From: Punica granatum
Taxonomy: Eukaryota; Streptophyta; Magnoliopsida; Myrtales; Lythraceae
DNA: 64,000 bases
NCBI RefSeq assembly: GCF_007655135.1
Contig: NC_045130.1
Coordinates: 20,961,363-21,025,362, forward strand
Direction: 5' to 3'
Both the position numbers and the translations under genes were made by a program. Positions 27,348 to 37,684 of the stretch are shown piece by piece. The notes under the pieces were generated by a model. It worked only from the letters and a program-made list of their open reading frames with translations, was not told the origin of the DNA and did not search any database. Within the stretch, counting starts at the first letter, position 1. Each line of letters begins with the position of its first letter.

Positions 27348-30300
27348 TGTCAGGGCCCAATTTTGGTACACCGGCTCCAGAGGGGCAAAATCGTCATTTT
27401 GTCACCCGTAAGGGAAATATTTCCGATTAATTACTTGAGTATTCGCGACTTTTTGGAACTAGCAAATTTTCATAATTTAACACCAATTTTATGATTTTTC
27501 AAAAACTAATACAATTTGTGACGTTTTCAAATTTCACATACATCGACGACAATTTTCAAAATCTGGGACAAAATTCAAGATTGAAAATAATTTTATCGCA
27601 TAATATCGATCAACGAATTTTTCAAAGCACGAGATCTGGCTCTCTCTCTCTCTCGGTTTTTTGACAAAACGGCAGCTCACGGATTCTCGAGGGGGACCGG
27701 TAGCTCACACGAAAAAAGACCTCAGCTCGCTCATTGTTCGGAAACGAAAAAAACCTCAGCTCGTCCCGGTCCTCATGCATGGCCGACAGATCGATTTTGC
27801 GGATCCTCAGCTCGGAACGACCGGGATTTCTCGGAGCTCATCCACAGACACGGGGCTCACACTCTCTCAAGACCGAGAAAACTCCCAGCTCGACCTCACG
27901 CCCGAGACCCACAGCTCGCCCACGGCCGAGAAACTCCCAGCTCGACCTCACGGCCGAAACCCTGCAGCTCGCCCACGGCCGAAACCTCCAGCTCCCTCGC
28001 CGAACCCGTAGCTCTTCCCATAGCTCGACTCTCCGTCTCCCTCCTCCTCTCGCACACGACTCGTCCTCGACGCCCACAGCTCGCCCGACCCGAATTCTCC
28101 CTCGGTTCCTCACCCCGATTTTGCATTCTCTCTATTTCGTTTCCTTTCTAACCGGGGTTCCTCCTCTCCGGCCAGCACAGGCAGTAGCCCAGTCTAGCGG
28201 CCCAGACAGCGTCCGGCGGCCCAGCCCAGTTCTCCAGCGGCCCAGCCCGTTTCAACAGGAGTCCAGTCCGGCCCGGTTCTCCCCCATCCGTCCGAATCCC
28301 TTCGGCCCAGTAGCCAGTCCGGTCCACTCGGCCCAGTTCGGCCCAGTCCACCCCCACATGATCTCGGCCCGTCACAGCCCGGCCCAACTCGCCTGGCGCA
28401 TTTTTAACCTTTTTTTTATTTTTTTATTTATAGAATCACCCCTCAACTTTCCGAACTAGTAACATGTTTAGGGCTCCATTTCTGAATATTAACGTTTACT
28501 TGGATGGATATGATGTAAAATGAGCGTTATTGGGTTGCGTGGGTGATTGGATTTATCCCGAACTCGATTTTACGAACTCTCTGTTTTGTCGCATTTCAGT
28601 CCAGAGAACGCATTTTTATTTTCCAGAACTGCCCCGAATTTTAAAATTCTTTTCAGTCAAGTCCCAGTCATTTTTATCATTTCCCATTCAGTCCTTGAAT
28701 TTCCTAGAATTTTTCAAGCATCCCAAGGAACTTTTCAAGTTATTTCAGTTTAGTCCCGGGACTATTACCACCCTTTTCAGATCTGCCCTAAATTTAAAAT
28801 TCCTTTCAGTCGAGTCCCGGCCATTTTCAGCACGTTCCAGTCAGTCCCCGAATTTTTCAGGATTTTTAAACCAGTTTCGGAAACTTTTAAAGTTGTTTCA
28901 GTTTGGTCCCTGGGGTAATTTTTCACTTTTCAGATCAGCCCGAATTTTCAAATCCATTTCAAACCAGTCCTGGGACATTTCAGCAATTTTCACACAGTCC
29001 CCATTTTTTTAGAATTTTCAAATCAGTCCCCTGAAACTTTATTTGAATTTTTAAATCAGTCCGTGTTCTTTTAAAATTGTTCAAATCAGTCCCTGGACAT
29101 TTTCTAAAGATACCAAATCCTTTCCTACTTGGATATCCGACCGAGAACATGTGTGCCCCGTTTGAATGTGTTTATCATGATCATGACGGCACCGATTGCA
29201 TAAAATATGTATGTTTTGTCGTGCTTGATGTGATAATGTGCTCTTGGTTCGTGTTTAAACGCTTTATTTTCTCGTTTTAATCGAAACCTCACATGAATTG
29301 GTTTAATCATGCAAACTCGACCTAAAATTAATTTTTAATCACAAGGTGGTCGGGAATTAGGATTTGCATCGGACGGTTCATCAATGATCGGCTCGACGGT
29401 CTAAAACCCGCATATTTAGAGCATTTGGCAAAACATTAACACTCTGTTTGGTTTCAGAGTTAAAATCACAAAAATTTTAACTTTAACTTTAACTCAACAC
29501 ACTACACAACAAAAACACACGTTTTCCAAGTCAAATTTATAATCACATCTCATTTGTCATTTTCCACAATCAAAATCAAAATTACTTTAACTCCGAAACC
29601 AAACGCACCATAATTGATTTAATCAATAAATCCACTAACGGGGTAATTGGGACGGTCATGCGATTAATTAACTCACTTGGCCCGAATAATTTTGCACGAA
29701 TTGGTAATAAACCGGTGACACGCGTCTATAGATTGCAAACATGCGTTGGTGCCCTTTTCAAAACTTGCAAATTTTATAAAACCCGAGACACGTGGCTCGA
29801 TGTGACATAGATGTCTAGGAAGGACTTACGCGTCTTGACTCAAGGCCTCACCTGATTTCAGGAAACTCAGGTCGGGACTTGGAAGATCTTCTTAGATCAC
29901 TTCTGGATAGATTAACCGATCTTTTGGCTTTTTAGGGTTCTTGACAACCTTGGAAGGTCCAGGGGATCGGTTAGCGCCGGTTACAGGCCGAGGTGGCCCG
30001 CACCGCTTAATATCTCTTTTCCGAAAATAATTTTCATCTCAAGGGCAAAACCGTCTATTTGCAACTTAGCGACACCCCTAAGGTTAGAATAACAGAAACA
30101 CTACGGTATCAGGGTAGGGATGGGCTACCTGTCTAGGCGCAACTTCATTTGCATAGCCCGCTCTATTTGACCGATGAGTTTTTATTATTCTAGCATAGTC
30201 TCGGGTAGTTAGTTCGGGTGGATTGGCTCAAAATACAAATACCGGACTACTTGTGTACTTGGTTAAGACAAAAACGGGCAATAGCGAGTTAGGCACTAGG

Positions 30301-31285
30301 TTCTAGGGTTTACGGGCGGAATCATATTCTGTAATAACCTGTAACAATCGCAGTGTCACAACATAGAACAATCCTAAAGTCACCCACAAACACAATACTT
30401 GACAACAGACATCATGTACGTCAGGTCCTCGAAAAATAATGCCAAATGCGAAATACCTTCCCGAGGCGATCCTTGATCGATTCAAATCTTGCACCCACTT
30501 TGTCTGCTTTAGGGTAGGATTTGCATGCCAAGATACCCCAGTTAATAATCGGTTAATTCACGTAAATTTGGCAATAATAAAACCTCATTGTTTGTTTATT
30601 TATGCCCGCTTGTTACATTCTTGTACTTGTTTGTTATGCGGATCAAGCCCGATCCTTTAGGACACGATTCATAGGGGGTCCAACGCCCAATCGTAGATCA
30701 CGGGGTCCAATCCCCCTAACACTAAGCGCGCGTCTTAATTTCAATTCCAGTCATTTCAAACCACACGGTGAGCATGAGTGAAATAATAACCGAACGCGAA
30801 CCGACCGGGATTCAGTTGTTGTAATTTGCATTTTTATTCGAGAGGACAATATAAGGATTTATGTTGTACATTTATTCATGTAAGAATCCCGGTCGGAGAG
30901 TGGACGGTTGGAGTGTTTCTTCGAATTTACGGTGTCAAAACACGTAAGATGAGCACAACTTAATTAAATGGTAATTGAATTAAAATGGCAAGCCTAGACA
31001 AGTTAGAGTACCGATAGGGCGTGCGAGATATAGGCTCGCATGTAACAGAACCCCCGAATTCGGAATCTCGGGTTCCGCAGACCATATGCCTTAGCAATTA
31101 GGTGTACCTCGTACCCTTAGACCCGGGTAACTTGCCGGCCCTTCACCTTCGGGTTGTAAAATGGCAAGTGGCGACTCCTTCTCACGTGCGTCCGTCGCGC
31201 GTCCCCGGGAAGGTGGACACTCATAAGCCGCTTTGCATAGGCACGCGCACGCGTGCCCCGACGAGATAAAATTCGGGTGCGTACA
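27348..31285 (+). repeat. 5' LTR (3,938 bp)
   Basis: It begins TGTCAGGGCCC and ends GTGCGTACA. The first third holds CAGCTCG-rich (about 27700-28030) and GGCCCAG-rich (28150-28400) low-complexity blocks. Positions 28600-29110 hold degenerate TTTCAGTC...AGTCCC repeats. Compared with the 3' LTR it lacks about 325 bp near 27628 and carries a 171-bp MITE at 29440-29610. Open frames inside it (for example 27734-28459) are low-complexity artefacts. Confidence 0.9.
29440..29610. mobile_element. Tourist-like (PIF/Harbinger) MITE inside the 5' LTR
   Basis: The terminal inverted repeats are related: CTCTGTTTGGTTTCAGAGTT on the left and TGCGTTTGGTTTCGGAGTT read inward from the right. The 3-bp duplication TAA flanks it at 29437-29439 and 29611-29613. 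The 3' LTR keeps the empty site (ATTAATTGA near 39675) with one TAA, which proves insertion and fixes the borders. It has no coding capacity. Confidence 0.9.
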
Positions 31286-31288
31286 GCT

Positions 31289-31306
31289 TGGCGACTCCAC
31301 TGGGGA
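31289..31306 (+). other. Primer-binding site
   Basis: TGGCGACTCCACTGGGGA starts three bases after the 5' LTR. A TGG start complementary to tRNA 3' CCA is expected. From memory this sequence type belongs to Tat-lineage elements said to use tRNA-Arg; I could not verify the tRNA match. Confidence 0.75.
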
Positions 31307-31767
31307 TACTTAGAGGGTTCGGGCTCGTTCTCGCTTGCTTTGTTTGCTTGTTTATTTACCGCTTTCCGCAATTTGCCGCTTATCTACTTTACGCACTTTT
31401 ATTTCCCGCACACGCATTGCATATCACACTAGCTTCTAGGTACCTATGGGTCGCGTCCCACGACCGGTAATAGGAGCATAGGTTAGACAGGGGTTCAAAG
31501 TAGGGGTACGGCGCGCAGTTCGACTGCCGTTTAGGCCTTGAAAAGAATCCCGCTCGGTTTTAAGGAATTGACACCCTTTAATCGGGGACCCCCATCCCTA
31601 AGATAGCACGGTCCTTATAGCACCAAACCATGCATTGTGCTAAGCCTCCATGCAAGCTTCCAACCCGGCTCCGACAAATAGTCCATCGCATCGACTTGCA
31701 TGCCACTTGAGTGTTTTCTATTTCAAGAGCGACGTACCTTGTAATTGTACTAAGCCGTGGGCATTTA

Positions 31768-31958
31768 GGCCCCGTTTGAATTGTTAAACTAATTTTAGAA
31801 TCATGATTTTGATTTTAACTCAACACACTACACGACAAAAATACACGTTTCCCAAGTCAAATTTATAATACTATCTCATTTGTCTTTTTCCACAATCAAA
31901 ATCAAAATCAAAATCAAAATCATGATTCTAAAATCACACTAACAATTCAAACGCAGCC
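31768..31958. mobile_element. Tourist-like MITE in the element interior
   Basis: It is 191 bp with long imperfect inverted repeats: GGCCCCGTTTGAATTGTTA on the left and GGCTGCGTTTGAATTGTTA read inward from the right. Both ends continue into TTTTAGAATCATGATTTTGA. It is flanked by the TTA duplication at 31765-31767 and 31959-31961. Its centre is closely related to the MITE at 29440-29610 (shared AACTCAACACACTACAC and CCAAGTCAAATTTATAAT), so both belong to one family complex. Confidence 0.9.
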
Positions 31959-32132
31959 TTACTTTCTTCGCACACATGCATCATCTGTTTTACAAAATTA
32001 GGGTGTCATCCATATAGACGAGTCCTAAGTCAGTCTTCCTTTTGTCTTGGTAAGAGATGCCTTGCTCAACTTCTTGTTCGCGCCTCGACAAAGTCCGTCA
32101 ACACACAAGGATCCCACCGAGTCTCCGCAAAC

Positions 32133-32531
32133 CATGACCCGCACACCTGCCAGGACATCCCCCACTTCAGGCACAGCCACCATAGTCTACCTCACCAACA
32201 ACAGGATCGATCACCTTTATCGGTAAGTTGCTGAGAAAGATGAGGAACTGGTCGGCCAATTACAACCTCAGAGGGAGCTCGCTCAGACCCATGCCAAACT
32301 ACAGAAACGCAATCAGGAGCTCAATTGAGCGAACGCCGCCTTGGAGAGGTCTAGGAAGAGAGCTCGTGGAGGACCATACATGCACTCTAGGATAGATATC
32401 TCCGCAGGGCCCTCACCTAGAACCAATGCTTTCCGAGGCTGCGCTGGCTCAAGCTCCGAGTGTAGTGGAAGATTGGCTCAGGACTTTATTACAAAATTTA
32501 CATTGTACTTTGAACCTTTTGAGTCAATGTG
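32133..32531 (+). pseudogene. Broken gag-like coiled-coil frame
   Basis: From an ATG at 32133 one frame reads MTRTPARTSPTSG and then a heptad-like, Glu/Gln-rich segment (VAEKDEELVGQLQ, AKLQKRNQELN) followed by a basic ERSRKRARGG. It is interrupted by TAA near 32223 and TGA near 32326; both could have come from Gln or Arg codons by C-to-T change. Its place after the PBS and its coiled coil suit a degraded gag N-terminus, but no diagnostic gag motif is visible. Confidence 0.35.
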
Positions 32532-35500
32532 AATGACGGTATTAGTTTTGAAAAACTCACGCATCGCATGCATCCTACTCATTTACTATTTTGCATAACA
32601 GCTAACATCCCACCATACAAGTGAGTGAAGACCTCCTTCGCAGGTAGACCAACCGCGACCTTCACTCTCCCCCACGGCAAGGCGAGCCGTGGCCCGAGGG
32701 CCGATCCACCTTACTTGGCAAAGCTAGCTTCTCACTAACCCCACGCAACCAAGCGTCATCGCCTGATCGAGCACACGTCTCTTCGCGCAACTGAGCACAT
32801 CCACCAGCACAACCGAGTGCGTCCTTCCGCGTCGTGTGAGCATGCATCCACCTTACCCATGCACACACCCCGGCGTGCTCGCACGACGCCTACCAAGCTA
32901 GTTCGATCCTCTACGCCCTTGCGTTGAAATTGTGAACATTGTTTGCTCATTTATCGTTCCCCTTTTTCCCATTGCAGGAAATAACCGACAATGAGGTAAC
33001 CTGAATCCCAAGCGACCACAATCGAGACAGGAAACACTTCTCTGCTACCTCATTGGACTCCAAACACTGAAGACCGACCCTCCCTCCACGAAAGATCACA
33101 GGCTACAGCTCTAACGAACATAGCATGTCCCAGCCCACCTGCCACGGGGCTCCCAGCACGATCACGCTGCCGATCGAAGAATAGGCCCAACCCACCCTCC
33201 GCTATGGCCACCGACTTGCTACCGGGGCAACACACACTCTCCTTCAAATACTCTTTTACATTTATTCGCATTTCCAAACAAGCTCTCGGCATGAACGAAC
33301 CATTCAAGGGGCACTTGAACAGTCTTGAAGACGCCCTATTGGTTCTATCGGACCTGTCCGACTCGCATGTCCCAATGGGACTCGGCTCCTCGAGCTTTCC
33401 CTAAGACGGCTGCGCAGACCAACCCGCAATCGGGGAAAGTACAACTATGCGATTCCTAGTCACAGTCTAACCGCTCCAGCGTGGCGATGACCGGACTCCC
33501 GAAATTGAGTGTCCTGCAAGCGCGGCACCCCATGGGTCGCGCGCTGGATGAGGGAACTTCCCATGGGTCCACCTTACATTTCTTACCACATATTTCACCG
33601 TATAATCACCTAATATATCATCTTCTTTGTCATCTTTCATAGGGGCACGCCGGCTACAAGCGAAGAGCGATACACGGGTTCACACCTCCACGAGAACTCC
33701 TATCGGGTCTCTCTCCCTATACTTCAATAGGAAAGAGGCTTGATGCGGAAGTACCCCCCTTTTAATAACGCTGAAGACAAAAACGACTGAGTAAGCCACA
33801 TGCTGTCAACCCAACCATCTCAGTCGATAGCAAGCATGGCCCCCGAAGCAAAGCACGTACGCCGACTTCAAGAGCATCTATCCTCCTAGGGGCACCCTCC
33901 ATGGGAGCGACAAGACACGGTCAGGAACGACGTCCGATGCAAACCACGAAGGCCAGGGCATCCGCGTTCAACACTCATGCCGGGGCAACCTCGGTCATCT
34001 GCACCCCAGGGCAAATCTTATTCTTCTTCTTAGACGATAGAGGAAATCATTTGTAAAGTTTGCAAGGACAAGCAACACGAAGTTCGGCTTCCGAATATCT
34101 AGGAGCCAAACCTCCATGAAAGGCCAGCCCTCACAAAATAGGGCAAGGCACACCAAAGTGACCACGCAATGCAAAGTCGAGGAGTTTCCAACAAATACAC
34201 GGGGCACAAAACAAACCCCAACTGCAAGAAAAAAACAGAGCGAAAAGAAGCGGGAAAAATCCGCCAATGAAGAGAGAGAAAAGACGGGGGAAAAACCTGC
34301 CAATAAACAAAACAAAGTACCGCCGAAATATAAAACTCCAGCACCGCCAATTCGAAGAAGAAATCAACAAACCCCGACAAAAAGGGGAGCAACAGACGCA
34401 ACTCCTCGACGGAGACAGAACACAATACACTTGGAGGTCGAATCCTTCAAACCCTTCGCCCTTGCAAACTCGAGAGACAAAAGAATCGAGCCCGCTAAGT
34501 CGAAAACCCCTCGGGGCGACCTAGGCAAAAGCTAAGGCAAGAAAGAGACACGACTGAAAATCCCGAGGCGGGCAGTTGTGGCAAAATGAGAGTTAATTCC
34601 CTTTAGATTGAGAGGTACGACCCCAAGGTGGATAACCGTAGCAAAAGGGGAGTAAAACGAGAGATAAACAAAACAGTCACCCTAGGCTCTCGCACACTAC
34701 GTGGACCAGGGATCCCTAAGGAAAATGACCAGGTTATCTACTCCAACATGATCCCCAATCGGCTCTCCTGCACTGCTCAACTGTCTAAAGCGAAGTCTCC
34801 CTCCCATACAGTAGGCAACCAAGCATACCATCCGAGCAGTTTGGGACAGCCTACGCAACATAAGGGCAAAGGAGAAAGGGGGGTACATGTCGCTGCAAGC
34901 ATGAACCCATATATCCTTTTGGCTTGGGGCAGCGTGCTCCCTAAGCTTTATCTTTTCTCTTTGTTATAGCATAACTCCAAACGGGTCATAACTACCCTAC
35001 AATCGGCTACCACAAAACCAAAATCCTAGACACTCATCTTTAAGAGTCAAGTCATAACACTTTGGAAATGAATAGACTGAGGTCTAACCAAATTTGCACG
35101 GAAACCCCCATGCGGGTCACAAGCGCAGCCGCCCTACTATACCCTAACGAGAAGGGTCCTAAGCCGACGGGCGTTTCGAATAATCGACAGAGCCACTATG
35201 GCATCATTGAGAATGTCTTGATATGCTCGTGCATGGCCAACAGGAGTCTTGGAGGCCTCGCATTGAGGCCTTCGAAAATGGGATCTCATTCGCATCGCCA
35301 AAGCAAAAACTTTCTACGCGACCCGAAACTGAAGAACATGCGTCGCGAACACATCCTTTTACCCGTGCTTACAAATTGCTAGTAATCCCATGACTTACTA
35401 ATGATGTTAGGATCACAGGTACAACAAACGCGGGAACTACGGCGGACTCTGATTACCCATCCCTCGGGGTACGTGGGCACTTCGTCTAGAACTCGAGTCC

Positions 35501-36030
35501 TTCATTGCAAGACTGGGGCATCCCCAGCAAACTACAATCGCCCCTGCGACAGAGCCGGCATCCGGCAGAGCAACGAGCAACCGCCCTAGTAGTGAGGCCG
35601 GCCTCCGGTAGATCAGCACATTTGGGGTAGCATCAGCCCTGCACATTCAGCGTACACCACCGTTCACACGACTAATGGAAAGCGGTGCCTATCTCGGCGG
35701 GAGAGCCACGTGCAATTCTCACTCTCCACCGAGACAAGATGCGTCTTGGTCCCGAGAGTTAGTCCAACCCACAGCACCGCTTTACTATGGCAACGTTCAC
35801 AAGCAACAGCATCCTCGGTGAACAGAATGATCAGACTATCCCCGCCAAGCACGCGACACAAGTCATCCAGCACGCACCCAATCATGCGACAAACTGCGAG
35901 CCACGCCTGCCGCTGCACCATCCCAACAAAGCCTTGGCTCAATGCCAAGTGCCCCTCTTCAGCGCCCTGCGCCATTCCCTAACACTAGTCGTTGCTTCTG
36001 CATTCTATGCACTTTCGCACCATGTCGACA

Positions 36031-37040
36031 TTCACTGCTTTCAGGACTTCGCGTCCACATTTACTGCTTTCCGGACTTCGCGTCCACATTTACTGCTCTC
36101 AGGACTTCGCGTCCAAATTTATTGCTTTCTGGACTTCGCGTCTACATTTACTGCTTTCAGGACTTCGTGTCCACGGACTTCGCGTCCACATTTACTACTT
36201 TTCGGACTTCGCGTCCACATTTACTGCTTTCCGGACTTCGCGTCCACAGTTACTGCTTTCAGGACTTCGCATCCACATTTACTGCTTTTCGGACTTCGCG
36301 TCCACATTTACTGCTTTCCGGACTTCGCGTCCACAGTTACTGCTTTCAAGACTTCGTGTCCACATTTACTGCTTTCAGGACTTCGCGTCCACATTTACTG
36401 CTTTCCGGACTTCGCGTCCACAGTTACTGCTTTCAGGACTTCGCATCCACATTTACTGCTTTTAGGACTTCGCGTTCACGGACTTCGCATCCACATTTAC
36501 TGCTTTTTCGACTTTGCGTCTACAGTTACTGCTTTCAGGACTTTGAGTCCACATTTACTGCTTTCAGGACTTCACGTCCAAATTTACTGCTTTCAGGACT
36601 TCGCGTCCACATTTACTGCTTTCAGGACTTCGCGTCCACATTTACTGCTTTCTGGACTTCGCGTCCACATTTACTGCTTTCCGGACTTCGCGTCCACATT
36701 TACTGCTTTCCGGACTTCGCGTCCACATTTACTGCTTTCCGGACTTCGCGTCCACATTTACTGCTTTCCGGACTTCGCGTCCACATTTACTGCTTTCCGG
36801 ACTTCGCGTCCACATTTACTGCTTTCCGGACTTTGTGTCCACATTTACTTCTCTCAGGACTTCGTGTCCATATTTACTACTTTCTGGACTTCGCGTCCAC
36901 ATTTACTGCTTTTAGAACTTCGAGTCCACATTCGCGTCCATATTTACTGCTTTTAGGATTTCGCGTCCATATTTACTGCATCCATGACTTCACGTCCATA
37001 TTTACTGCTTTCTGGACTTCGCGTCCGCATTTATTACCTT
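36031..37040 (+). repeat. 29-bp minisatellite, about 34 copies
   Basis: The unit is ACTTCGCGTCCACATTT plus ACTGCTTTCCGG or ACTGCTTTCAGG, 29 bp in all. Units near 36650-36830 are almost identical and those at the edges are diverged or partial. Because 29 is not a multiple of 3, three units make one 29-residue peptide repeat and all three forward frames stay open. This creates overlapping frames of 389, 455 and 157 codons (35787-36956, 35942-37309, 35992-36465). They read the same repeat in shifted register and are probably not genes. Confidence 0.92.
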
Positions 37041-37231
37041 ATGGGTTTCATCCCTGCCTTTGCTGTTTTGAGTTACAAATTCACACTGTATCGCTACCTT
37101 GCCATGACTCATTTGTCTTTTTCCTCCCACAAACAGGTCTGTTGCATCTGGGAGAATGTCAAGATGGTCGTCAAGACCAAACGGATGCTTCTCATGATCT
37201 TTGGCCGCGCCCCCTATCCGAGTATGCAACC

Positions 37232-37245
37232 AAAGAGGGGCAAGC
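37232..37245 (+). other. Polypurine tract
   Basis: AAAGAGGGGCAAG lies directly before the TG of the 3' LTR, where plus-strand DNA priming is expected. Confidence 0.75.
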
Positions 37246-37623
37246 TGTCAGCACCCAATTTTGGTCCGCCGGCTCTAGAGGGGCAAAATCGTCATTTTGC
37301 CACCCGTAAGGGAAGTATTTCCGATTAATTACTCGAGTATTCGCGACTTTTTGGAAATAGCAAATTTTCCTAATTTAACACAAACTTTATGATTTTTCAA
37401 AAAATAATACCATTTGGGACGTTTTCGAATTTCGCGTACATCAACGTCAATTTTCAAAATCTGGGACAAAATTCAAGATTGAAAATAATTTTATCGCATA
37501 ATATCGATCAACGAATTTTTCTGAGCACGATGGCGGTCTCGAGTTATTTTTCCGATGTCCGATCAAGAAGACGGAATTTTCAATTTGTACGCGCGTCGAA
37601 TTCGATTTTGAAAAAAAAAAAAG

Positions 37624-37684
37624 GAGGTCAAAACGGTCAGAAGCTGGTCATAACTTCTGACCGTTGCTGCTTTAATTTGACCTC
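37624..37684 (+). repeat. Long hairpin in the 3' LTR
   Basis: The arms GAGGTCAAA (37624-37632) and ACGGTCAGAAG (37633-37643) pair perfectly with TTTGACCTC (37676-37684) and CTTCTGACCGT (37654-37664). The loop is 10 nt and there is one 11-nt one-sided bulge. A polypyrimidine run follows at once. The hairpin is absent from the 5' LTR because of the local deletion. Confidence 0.8.

Larger units (their letters stand above)
31307..35990 (+). other. Coding-poor interior of the LTR element
   Basis: About 4.7 kb between the PBS and the minisatellite. All open frames are short and lack retroviral-type motifs. A Lys/Arg-rich frame at 34116-34535 is low complexity and I do not recognise it. A gag-like remnant and a MITE are annotated separately. 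Confidence 0.7.

Noticed and set aside
27734..28459. 241-codon frame rich in Pro/Ser/Arg
   Set aside because: It lies wholly inside the 5' LTR in low-complexity sequence, and its counterpart in the 3' LTR is broken into other frames.
34116..34535. Lys/Arg-rich protein of 139 codons
   Set aside because: It lies in the retroelement interior and has low-complexity composition. No gag zinc knuckle (CX2CX4HX4C) or other motif is present.
36031..37040. CRISPR-like array
   Set aside because: Units are contiguous with no unique spacers, and the setting is a plant retroelement.
35942..37309. 455-codon open frame as a repeat protein gene
   Set aside because: It is created by the 29-bp minisatellite, which is open in every forward frame. 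There is no start context, domain or frame preference to favour one.
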